From Micractinium sp. NFX-FRZ (lineage: Eukaryota; Chlorophyta; Trebouxiophyceae; Chlorellales; Chlorellaceae): DNA of 64,000 bases. Shown piece by piece: positions 45,015-54,867 of the stretch (the stretch's first letter is position 1; every line of letters starts with the position of its first letter). The notes below the pieces were generated by a model, which saw only the letters and a list, made by a program, of their open reading frames with translations, was not told the DNA's origin and did no database searches. The position numbers were made by a program, and so were the translations under genes. The stretch spans positions 1 to 64,000 of the forward strand of contig JAPTJF010000218.1 of the NCBI GenBank assembly GCA_029339195.1, in the 5' to 3' direction.

Positions 45015-46889
45015 ATGGTGGACCTCACGCCGGAGGAGCAGGCGCTGGCAGCGGTGCGGCCTGGGCGGACACCCTGCCTGCGGAGCCTAAAGTTGCCGTG
45101 ATGGCTTCTTCGTCCATAAATTCATGAAAAGAACCAGCGAGCACAAGAACCCCACTCCACATGGTGCGCCCCGCATCGCTCTTTCTGCAGGAGCTGCCAC
45201 CCAGCCAGTGGAGCGGCGTGGAGGCGTGGTACATGGACAGCAGCGAAGACGACCAGCGGCTGCCGCACAGGTGCGTCCAGAGTAAAGAGTTGGTGGGTCG
45301 CAGGTGCCTGCCGCCACCGCCCCGCCGCTCCACCTGCCTCCCTCTCGCTTCCACTGCGCCGTTTGCCGGGCTTTGCCTTCGCAGGCTGTCTCCTAACGAG
45401 CCATGCACTCCAGAGGCGCTGTATGCGCTGGGCGTGCGCGTGTGGCGGCTGGATGCAGACAAGTATGAGAGCGGGGACCCGCAGCTGGCGGCCATCCGCA
45501 AGGCACGCGGCTACAACTACGACGTACGTGGGTGCTGCTGCTGGGGTACTTTGTGTGATGCTGATGTGCAGGGTCACTCATGCTTGGGTGCTGGCTACCA
45601 CCACACGGTTGCTCGCTTTGTTGTGGGTGCAACGAGGTGCGTGGTTAGTGCTGCTTGCGTGCGAGGTGGGCAGCGTGTTGAGACATGACGACGTAAGCTG
45701 TGCATGCACCGGGGTGCTGACCCTGGTATGCCTGATGCCTGCCGCAAACAAGCTTCACCTGCACGCAGGGGTGTTCCCTGCCTGCCTACCTGCTTGACCG
45801 TCGGATGTCTCCCCTCCCTCCCTCCCTCCCTCCCTCCCTCCCACCCGCTGCCGCAGGACTGCATCACCTGCACCCCTGCCTGCCTGCCGGATTACGAGAA
45901 GAAGATCAAGTCCTTCTACGAGGAGCACCTGCACACCGATGAGGAGATCCGGTACATCCTGGATGGCAGCGGTACGTGGGGGAGGCTAAGGAGGGCAACG
46001 TGGGGGTGGAGTTAGCAAGTGGGGCTGAAGGATTGGGGTTCAATGGTGCGCGGAATGTTTCACGGACACGGAGCATGTGGGCGAGAAGGTTGGGTACATC
46101 CGGTGTGGCAGCAGTGGACTGTTTAAGTCCCGTCTCTGTGCACCACCCTCCCTGTGCACCTCCCTGCCCTCCAATCGTCGCCTCCAATCACCCATCAGCT
46201 CCCCTCTGCCCTCCCACCCACCCTCCCACCCACCGCCCTCCAGGCTACTTTGACGTGCGCGACCTGCAGGACCGCTGGGTGCGCATCTGCAGCCGGAAGG
46301 GCACGATGCTGGTCATCCCGGAGGGCATCTACCACCGCTTCACGCTGGACGAAAACAACTACATCAAGGTAGGGTGGGGGTGGGGGGTGCCGGGTGCCTG
46401 CTCCACTTCTCCTTGGTTCAGTGCACATCACTTTGTGTCTGGTCAAAGGGGTGGTGATGCCGGGGGAGCATCTGCCACCGCTTCTCGATGGGCTGGGGGG
46501 GAACTGCACCCAGATGTTGCAGCTTGGGAGCTGCTGTTGAGTCGGGTTGAGGGCGGGTCGACACACGTGTTGAGCTGAAGCTCTTGGTGAGCTCTTTTGT
46601 GGGTGGTGATGTGTGAACGCGGTGTGTTCGGTCAGCAGTACAAGTAAGAAAGAGGGGGCGGCTACAGCAAGTTGGTAGCTGGGGCAGTGTGCCAGCCGCG
46701 CCAACAGCTGCAGTGTGGCACGCACCTGGCTGACTGCCTCCCCGCCTGCGGCCCTCCCCTGTGCCTGCGCAGGCCCTGCGCCTCTTCTGCGGCGTGCCCG
46801 TGTGGACGCCTGTCAATCGGCCAGCGGAGGAGAACCCCTCCCGGGCAAAGTACCTGGAGAGCGTCAAGGGCGTCACGGCGGCTGCATGA
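45015..46889 (+). CDS. ARD: Acireductone dioxygenase (methionine salvage)
   Basis: Exons 45015-45053, 45191-45270, 45385-45523, 45857-45971, 46244-46368 and 46773-46889; in phase, 204 residues, the usual size. The enzyme oxidises acireductone, giving the keto acid precursor of methionine plus formate with Fe(II), or an off-pathway product with Ni(II). The cupin metal site is complete: His, His and Glu in [18 protein letters not shown] and the fourth His in [11 protein letters not shown]. Further signatures are [17 protein letters not shown] and KSFYEEHLH; the C-terminus has [18 protein letters not shown]. No transit peptide is seen, so it is cytosolic. The ATG at 45015 with a 13-codon first exon is chosen because it splices in phase to [13 protein letters not shown]. 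One intron contains a CCCT repeat at about 45810-45840. Confidence 0.93.
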
Positions 46890-47008
46890 GCATCGCCTGC
46901 CGTACTGAGGCGTTCACGCCACAACGGCGACGTGCTCCCCCCCCGTACTGGGGCGCTCACGCCACAGCGGCGACGTGCTCCCCCCTCCTCAGACAGTGAC
47001 GCATCCAC

Positions 47009-47013
47009 TTACA
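47009..47013 (-). terminator. Putative polyadenylation signal of DNA polymerase kappa
   Basis: TGTAA on the minus strand about 400 bases past the polymerase stop. Confidence 0.35.
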
Positions 47014-47300
47014 ACTGCACGGCTGCCTTGCTGATGCACAACCTCCCCGCTCACACTCCTCTGCTCCCCTCACAATCTCCTTCAAGTGCTCCTCCGCTGC
47101 ACCCACCACCCTCACTTCGCATTGAACCTCCCCTCTGCTGCCTCGCCCCCGTCAGCCCACGTTTTGTGTTGAGATGCGCTCTCCCTCCCAACCTGCTATT
47201 ATCACGCTCCCGGGCAATCAAACCCCGCATGGGCTCTGCGCCTCTTTTGCCTGCACCTCTGCTGCACTCAGGCAAGGTCACCCCGGTTTGCCATGCTTGC

Positions 47301-47305
47301 TGTAA
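47301..47305 (+). terminator. Putative polyadenylation signal of acireductone dioxygenase
   Basis: TGTAA on the plus strand about 410 bases past the ARD stop. Confidence 0.4.
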
Positions 47306-47415
47306 TGCATTGCAGTGAGTGTCTCGCAAGTGTGAGCCAAGACAGAGGGAGGGCCGAGGGAGAATATCAAGCGCTCGCTCATTCTTGGCGTCCTGCCGCC
47401 ACGCAGCCGCCTGCC

Positions 47416-48146
47416 TCACCGCTTGAACCGCTTGGCAAAGGCTGTGAGCGTGCGCTGTCGCCCGCCGCTCTTCCCGCCGACCCGCTTCTTGCTCCCCGGC
47501 TCCCCCCAGCCGGCAAACTTGGCGGCCATGCGCTCCTCCTGCTGGTGCAGCTTCCACGCCAGGTGGCGGTCCAAGTGTTGCTGCGGCGGGGGCAATACAC
47601 AAAGGCACCAATGAATCGTGATGCAGCACACCTGCGCCACATTGTGCTGCTGTGCGACGCTGGGTTCCTGGTAGGGGTGGTTGTGCAGGGACGACAGGGC
47701 GGGCAACAGGCAGACTGTTGTGGGCCCCCCAGCCCCGCTTCGGGCGCTCTGCAGTGCTTGCCTGCCTCTGCACCGACCCCACCACACGCGGCGGAGCTGC
47801 TGCCTGTGCGCCCACCAACCCATGCTGGCCCAGCCACTTCACTGGGTTTCCCCCTCATGTATGCGCCAACCCCTCGCACCTCTAGCCGTGTCCCACGGAC
47901 CCACGCGCCGCAGTGCTCACACTCCGCCACATCCTCTCCCGGCAGCAAGTCGTGCAGCATCAAATCCTCATCCGTCTCCTCATACACCTCCTCCTCCTCC
48001 TCCTCCTCCACATCACCGCTGCACTCGCCCGCTGCTGGACCCTCCACCTGCTGCTGCTGGTGCTCATGCTGCTGGGCCTGTTCAGCCGGCTGCTGCTGCT
48101 GCTGGGCCTGCAGTTGCGGCTCGGGTTCAGCGGGCTGCACACCCTG

Positions 48147-48189
<43 letters not shown>

Positions 48190-51100
48190 GCCTGTTCAGC
48201 TGCTGGCTGCTGCATGGGCTGCTGCTCCATGTGTGCAGCTGCTTCCTGCGGCTGCTGCGTGGGTGCAGGCGGCGCGTTTGCAGGCTGCTGCTGCTGCTGC
48301 TGCTTTGGCGCAGACTGCTGCTGCTGCTGCTTCACTGCAGGTTGCTGCTGCTCAGCTGGCGGCGAGGGTTGGCGCGGGGTCATGAAGCGCAGGATGGACG
48401 GCCCCGCCCCGCCCCCCGCGCCAGCAGACTTCCGCCCCCGCTTGCCGCCACCCTTGCCGCTGCTGTTGGTGCTGCTGCCGGCCTTCACACTGCTGTTGCC
48501 GGCTTTGACGCTGCTGCTGCCGGCCCATCTGCCGCCGCCGCCTTTGGTGGTGCCGCACATTTGGCACAAGAGGTCGCCTTTCTTGTTGGCAAAAGTGCAC
48601 ATGCCGCATGCCCACATCTGAGGTGGCGCCGGCTGCTGCGACTGCTTGGGCGCGGTCCCTGGCGGGTGTTCCCAAGCGCCGGTCGTTGGCGGCTGCGCCG
48701 CTTGCTGCTGCTGCTGCTGCTGCTGCCGGGGTGTGTGGTCGTGCGCGCTGCCCTGTGGTGTGGTGCTCCCGCCTGCCTGCTGGCCCAGCCTGCCTGCCGC
48801 CTGCTGCAGCACCAGGTCAAGGCTGGTGGGGGGCAGGTGCATGTGTGCAGGCCTCGGCGGGCCTTCCCGGCTGCCGCCGCTGCTGCCTCCTGCTGCCGCT
48901 GCTGCTGCTGCATCCCGCTCATAGCGTGCCGCCGAGGCAGGAGACACCGCCAGCGAGGGCGGCAGCGACACCTCGCCACCGTCCGGCCACGGCAGCACAG
49001 CCGCTGCCTCATCGCTGGGGCTGACACCCTGCTGTTGCTGCTGGGCGTGCTGGGCCTGCTGGCCCTGCTGCTGGGGCTGCCAGTGACGCAAGGATAGCTC
49101 CAGAATGTCGCCGCCGCTCAGCACCTGGCTGGTGTGCACATCCGCATCTGGGTCTGCCTCCTCATCCCCCTCCACCTCCGCTGCAAACAAGTCAAACTCC
49201 CCGCCGCAGGCAGGCGGTGCCGCACAGCCGTCAAAGCTGCCGCCGTGTGACCGCTCCGCCTGCCCCTCCTCCTGCTGCTGGTCTCCCCCTCCTCCTCCAT
49301 CTCTGTCATCGCTGCCGTCGGCCTTGCCCTGCCGCCGCGCCAGCATCTCTTCCAGCGACAGCTGCCCCCGCTCCCGCCGCCCCGCCTCGTGGAAGTTGCT
49401 GACCCGCAGCCCCATCAGGCGCAGCTCCACGGGGAGCTCCGCCGCCAGCAGGCGCAGCCCCGCATCAAACAGCTCGTCGGCGGTGCTCACGTACCGCCCC
49501 AGCGTGGTGGCGCGGGTGCGCACCTGGGACAGGGGCGGGCAGGGGCAGGCGGCATTGGGAGGCGGTGAAGGGGTTCATGCCTGAAAGGGCGGGTGCAGCG
49601 GAAGTACGAAGCGGGGCAGGCGGGGCAAGCAATGAAGCGCGAGGCGGCTCCTCGTGCATCACGACACGTCCTGCGCTCAACCGCCTCCACATGCTCTGAA
49701 ACCCAGCTAAAAATGTTCACCAACGAGTGCCCTGCAGCCCCACCCACCTCGAAGGTGGTGAGCTTGATCTTGAGCGTGACGGTCTTGCCCCTCAGCTCCT
49801 CCTCCGCCATGTCAGCAGCCAGCGCGGTCGCCAGCTCAGACAGCTTGGCCTCCAGGTCAGCACGGCGGCTCAAGGGCCTGCCAACGGGATGGGGGACAAG
49901 GGCAGCCAGGTGGCAGGTGAGGGCGGGGGGCAAAGCGGCCATGGCGGGCTTTGCAACAGGAGGTGTGAGTGCAAGTTTGCAGTGGTGGGGGTCACCTCTT
50001 GCGCCTGCCAGGGGCCAGACGGAGCGACTCGCAGCTGTGCGCAGCTGAGCCCGCCGCCACCCTCCCCGTCCGTGCATATTGTCCTCCACCCCCCCCCCTT
50101 CTCTGCCAGACTGCGTGCCCTGGGCCCCACCTGAAGGTTCGCTCGGTGCTGATGCCCTTGCGGCCCACCTCCCCCTCGCGGGGCCGCTCCGCATGCTGCG
50201 TCTCGCCCAGCCCCAGCGCCACATGCGACAGCCAGTCGATGCAGATGGCGCTGAACAGGGCCTGCATGGGAGGCAGCGGGGTGGGGGGAGGCGGCAGTGG
50301 GGGGATGAGGCGGGTGGGAAGTGAGGGTGCAATGGGTGGGGTGCGTGCGAGAGCAGTATGGCAGGCGCACAATGTGGCACACCACAGCCGGGCAGGGAAG
50401 CGGCGGCCGCCAAGCATTTTCAATGCCAGTTATATCATGCCATATTTCCCCACAAGTTCTGCTCTGTGCAGGGTGTCCGCCTGCGCTGGTGCTAGCCTCC
50501 TCTCCATGCGCTCCTGTCCCCCTCCCTTCACAGAAATGAGTCCCCTTATGAGACAAGCAGCAAGAGGACGGCTAATTCTCAGCTCTGCGCGTTGTATTGT
50601 CACCCATCACGCACTGCCAACAGAAGCAGGCACAACCAGCAGAAGAGGCACAATGCAGCAGGAGAGGGCGGCTCACCCCCAGCAGCGCGCGGTGCGTCAT
50701 CAAGTCCCCCCCCGTGGTCATGCCAAAAGCGGCCAGCATGCGCTGCGTCACCTTGCCAACCCCCGGCACCTTCCTGCACCAGGAGGCACAGCGGCGGCCG
50801 AGCCAAGAGGCGGTGCAGGCAACGTGTCAGACATCGCCTAGAAGCAGGGGGCGCCGATGGAGTGCGTGATTGATCCGACTGGTGCACACCCACGCAAGCT
50901 CAGGTGTCGAGTGGTTGCCCGGCTGGCGGCAGGCCAGCCCAGGCGCCCCTGCCACGGTGCTGAGCAGGCGCTCGCGACACCCTTGAGCACCGGGCAGGGA
51001 GGGCAGGGGGCACGCTGGCAGCGCACCTGAGGGGCAGGTCGTGCACAAAGGCCATCACCGCCTCGCGGGTCGGCTCCAGGCAGAACTGGCCTGAGGAGGG

Positions 51101-54100
51101 GGGAAGGAAAGAGAGACGGAGGGAGGGGTGGAGGGCGGAGCCGGCAGCAGGCATGAGGCGGGGGTGGAGGGTGCACATGTCAGGCAGGAAGGGGCTCCCC
51201 AGTTGACCTACCCCACCCACCCAGCCCACCACCATGCCAGCGCAGCACCAGCCTTGTGCGCACCGTTTGGCTTGTTCTTGTCGCTGCAAATCTTGGCCAG
51301 CATCTTGTTGGGGGCCACGCCCACTGCACATGGGCACAGGGCAGGGCAGGGCAGGTCCAGGTGAGTTCAGGACAAGGCCAGATTGATGCAGATTGGCAGC
51401 ACGCCAGGAGCGGCGGGAAGGCAGGCAGGCAGGCAGACTGGGAGGGCTGAAGTGGATGACACAGGACGGCAGCACCCAGGGCAGGGCCTGCAACTCACGC
51501 CGCACTGTTTGCCGCACTGAAAGCAGCTGTGGGCCTCGGCTGAGTCTGCCCGCCAGTGCACAGAGCGGACATGCGGCCCCAGCCCGACCCGACCTGAGCA
51601 GGTGAGGCGCGTCTCATCCTGCACGCGCCGCCGGATCTCGGCAGCCACCTCCGCTCCGGTGACCCCGTTGGCAGCGCAGTATTCTGCAGGGTGGGTGGGA
51701 GGGTGGGTGGGCGGGGAGGGGCAGCGAGGCGGGGATTCGGCACACGGCGGTTGGCTGGCGGCGGCTGCAGGAGCGTGCATGCCTTTTGCTTCCACCCTGG
51801 CGCTGTCCCCGACCTGCACGCTGCTGTAACCCCACGCACCCCTTCATCCAACGCCCACCCACGCGCTACGCCCATGATCCTCCCGTCCTTGGCTGCGCTA
51901 GTCACTTTGGCCCCCCCGCTGGTCTCCCTATCTGGCACCAAAACCAGCTCCACCCTACTCCGCCCTCATCCACCGCCCACCCACCCGTGACGTCCAGGTA
52001 CGCCTCATCCAGGCTGCCGGCCTCAAAGGCGGGGTCGTACTCCCGGAAGACGGCGCTGAGGAGGGCGGGAGGGTGGGTGGGTGGGGTTGGAAAGGAGAGG
52101 GGTTGGTGTGTGAATGCGTGGCAGCACAGAACCGGCGGTGGTGGCAGGGGACACATCCGTAAAGTGATAGTGGATTGGTGGGCAGGGGACAAGTGAGAGG
52201 TGTGAGCAGGCGGGAAGAGGCGGGAAGAGGTGCGGGTGCAAGGGACGGGACCAGGGGAGGATCAAAGACGGGGTCGTATGTGTGGGAACAAGCACCACCT
52301 GAGTGCACGGGCAAGCACACATTAGTGCACGCATACAAACGCCCTCTCTCCCACGCTCACCGCGTCGCCTCGCTGGCCTTGCGGTACTTCTCAAAGTCTG
52401 ACGGCACAAACACAAGTTGCGGGCAGAGCTTCAAGGCGATGAAGCCAGGCATCGCGCTGCGAGCAGCGACACGGGGTGGGCGGGGCAGCCGCGGAGGGCA
52501 GCGTGGGGTTGGTGCAAGGGTGGGGTTGATGCAGCCGGGCGGAGCGAGCAGACAAGGGCAGCGCTGGCAGGCAAAAGGGGCTGAGCTGGCCGGGGTGGCA
52601 GGTGAGCTATAAATGGCAGGTCAGCGAGCAGGGGCACGAGGCTGGGTGGGGAGGGGTATCACAATATGTGCAGAGGCGAGTGGGCAGGGCGGGAAGGCAG
52701 GCAGGCAGGTGAGGCCTTCATCCTCAGCGTTCCTCCCTGCGCTCTTGCCTGTGCTCGTCCACTTGGCAAACCCGCCAAGCCGCTCCGCCGAAAGCCCATC
52801 CCGCCCACCAGGCATGCACCACCTGCGGAACTCTCCGCCCACCAGGCACGCACCCACCCCACCTGCGCACACCATACTTGCGTGCCACGTAGTTTGCCGT
52901 GCTGATCATGCCGACGCCGCCCACCGCAAAGGGGCGGGCGCTCTGCGGCATGGCAAGAACGCATGGGGGAGTGGTCCCAGTCAGCATTGCTGGCTGCTTC
53001 AAATCAACCAACCGCCTCCTCACCCACCACCACCCTACGCCCCCCAACAAAGAAAACAAAGGGGGAGTGCGCCTGCAACCCACCAGCGCCAGCTGCCCTA
53101 GCTTCTCCCCGGCTCCACACTCACGACAACCTCCCCAAGCAAGGGCAGAGGAGCATGCGCCACCAGCACTCACCAACTCCGGCTTCTCCAGCTCCTCCAC
53201 CGCCGCAAAAAAGGCGTCCATATCCACGTGCAGCCAGGTCCTGCTCAGGTCGCGCCCCGCCTCCAGCTCAGCCAGCCGCGCGTCCATGCTGGCGCCGTGC
53301 CCCGCCAGCTCAGCGCTGCCCAGCGCGCGTGCCGTCGCCTTCATGCGCGCGATGCGCACGTCTGTTGCTGCGTTCTTGCGCTGCTCGTTCTCAAAGTGGG
53401 GGGTGCCCTGCAGGCCAGGCGGGCAGGGGGAGGCAGGGGCGGGCCGCGGCGGTGGTGGGCGGTGTCATCAAGGCTGCAGTGACAGGGCGGTTGGCGGGCA
53501 GCGCAGGTAGGGACCTGCGGCGACGCCCGGCGCTCCGGTGCCATGATACGGGCATGCAAGCCCCAGCAGCCCAGCACCCGCCCAGCCCAGCACCCAGCTG
53601 CAGCAGTGTGTTTGGGCGCTTGCCTTGCTGGCCTCGTACACCACGCGCTTCACCCGCTCCGCATCCACCTCCTCCATGCCCGCCTGCAGCCAGGGCGGGA
53701 GGTGTCCATGATAGTTGTGCGATCACAACAGCGAACAGTGGAGACACAAGACGGCGGAAGACCCGAAAGCAGGGCATGTGGTTGCGGCAGACCAGTGGGG
53801 ATGGAGCGCAGGCGACAGCCGGCGACAGCAAGGGCCTGGGCAGTCCTGCTGCTGGGTAGCGGCCGTGTGCCATTTCCACCACTTCCCACCTTGGCGTTTG
53901 TGAACACCGTGTCATAGTCCAGTCTGGGCTGAGTGGGGGCGGGAGGCCCCAGGCCCTCCTGCAGAGGCGCCTCCTGCGGCGCCTCCTGTGGGCCCTCCAT
54001 GGGCGCCTCCTTGGCGTGCACGCCCGCCGGCACCTGCAAGCAGCGGCTGTTGGGTGGTGTCGGGACCGCTCTCCGCTGCGCCCATAGTTACCGCCTGGGT

Positions 54101-54133
54101 ACCAAAGCTTGCACTTGCACCACAGTGGCTCAT
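47416..54133 (-). CDS. POLK: DNA polymerase kappa (Y-family) with NZF and UBZ zinc fingers
   Basis: Fifteen exons: 54133-54092 (least certain), 54033-53890, 53683-53624, 53407-53174, 52942-52863, 52456-52361, 52055-51985, 51683-51594, 51323-51264, 51090-51027, 50773-50677, 50261-50131, 49877-49748, 49523-47880 and 47580-47416; in phase, about 1035 residues. A translesion polymerase: it has the kappa N-clasp (GMEEVDAERVKRVVYEASK), catalytic motif WLHVDMDAFFAAVE, metal-site motif GSLDEAYLDVT, GVAPNKMLAKICSDKNKPN, the helix-hairpin-helix KVPGVGKVTQRML, and a little-finger domain ending in TLKIKLTTFE and VRTRATTLGRYVSTADEL. The C-terminal half is Gln-rich and carries a RanBP2/NZF-type finger (WACGMCTFANKKGDLLCQMC) and, across the last intron, a UBZ-type finger (CEHC, 11 residues, HLDRH). 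Both finger types bind ubiquitin in other proteins, suggesting recruitment to ubiquitylated PCNA. The intron at 53408-53623 has a GC donor. Confidence 0.9.
48150..48188 (-). repeat. CAG-type repeat encoding polyglutamine in polymerase kappa
   Basis: An uninterrupted run of CTG on the plus strand codes for Gln in the C-terminal tail, within a wider Gln/Pro/Ala-rich region. Confidence 0.8.
53408..53623 (-). other. GC-AG intron in DNA polymerase kappa
   Basis: The exon ends in AAG followed by GCAAGC. Phase and the family sequence (..YEASK then GTPHFENEQRK..) fix the site, so the GC donor is well supported. Confidence 0.78.
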
Positions 54134-54567
54134 TTCCTATGCAGAGAAGTGATCGCGCACGCTCAAATACGATATCTAGCCTCCAGACACTCAATGCTGA
54201 CTCCCAACCGACCTTTAGTCCCCTTTAAGTTGCGATGCGCCGCGCCGCGGCCCCCCTGGCGCAGCCTGAACGCGAGCGTGTGGTGCGGGCGGTGCTGAGC
54301 ACCTTCCCTCCCGCTCTGCTGCTGTGCACGTTTCAGGTCATACAGCAAACAACATATTCCGGCTGAGCAGGTGAGGGGTAGGGAGGGCAGCAGCATGCAC
54401 ATAGCCACGCCACCTCATGCGCAGCGTGCACCGTCTGGGCTGCAGGTTGATCATGAATTCTGCAAAAGTGCTTGCCTTTTGTTAAGATAGTGCTGAACAC
54501 CTTCAGTGTGCACATTAAAGATATGTCTTCGAAGCAGGATCCACCCTCTCAACAGGTGTGCATTGAG

Positions 54568-54672
54568 TCACCGCTTGGGGATGGTGCCCGCCGTGATGCC
54601 CGCCGCCTCCTCTTCTGTGGAGGGGCGCCCCAGGATGGCGTTGCGGTGCGGGAACCGCCCCCAGCGTTGCTG
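54568..54672 (-). pseudogene. Stray copy of the last exon of the DUF924 gene
   Basis: Reads WGRFPHRNAILGRPSTEEE and then AAGITAGTIPKR plus stop, nearly identical at the DNA level to the terminal exon of the DUF924 gene at 58832-58930 (ending AAGIAAGTIPKW). There is no upstream DUF924 sequence nearby, so this is an isolated exon fragment and very probably non-functional. Confidence 0.82.
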
Positions 54673-54697
54673 AAGCATTGCTGTGCGTAACCGAGCC

Positions 54698-54702
54698 TTA
54701 CA
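54698..54702 (-). terminator. Putative polyadenylation signal of the MDR oxidoreductase gene
   Basis: TGTAA on the minus strand about 165 bases past the stop codon at 54868, just beyond the DUF924 relic. Confidence 0.45.
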
Positions 54703-54867
54703 TACACATGTATACACACAAGGATGCGCATCACTTGCCCCATGCAAGCACGCCGGGCGTGGCATCGCACCGCCGCACCGCCATGCATTGTTTAACATTG
54801 TCAAGACGTGCAGATCTGCCGCTCCTGCCCCAAAGCGCATCCACCAAGCGAGCCCGCTGGCCCGCCC

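Larger units (their letters stand above)
46890..47415. other. Shared 3' region of ARD and DNA polymerase kappa
   Basis: The genes converge here. A plus-strand TGTAA at 47301-47305 fits ARD and a minus-strand TGTAA at 47009-47013 fits polymerase kappa. Each signal lies beyond the other, so the transcripts would overlap by about 290 bases. No exon is supported. Confidence 0.45.
54134..54867. other. Spacer holding the polymerase kappa promoter and a DUF924 exon relic
   Basis: It contains the upstream side of polymerase kappa, a fragment copied from the DUF924 gene (54568-54672), and the 3' UTR of the quinone-oxidoreductase-like gene, with a minus-strand TGTAA at 54698-54702. A short plus-strand frame near 54235 (MRRAAAPLAQPERERV..) reaches a stop after about 44 codons and is not called. 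Confidence 0.45.

Noticed and set aside
45810..45840. CCCT repeat as a functional element or CRISPR-like array
   Set aside because: A simple microsatellite inside an ARD intron; no spacers, no repeat-spacer structure.
47913..49097. Plus-strand frame of about 394 codons rich in Leu
   Set aside because: It is the complement of the polyglutamine tail of DNA polymerase kappa (CTG repeats read as Leu).
54235..54369. Short plus-strand frame starting MRRAAAPLAQPERERV
   Set aside because: Stops after about 44 codons. A possible donor past the stop cannot be joined in frame to anything downstream.
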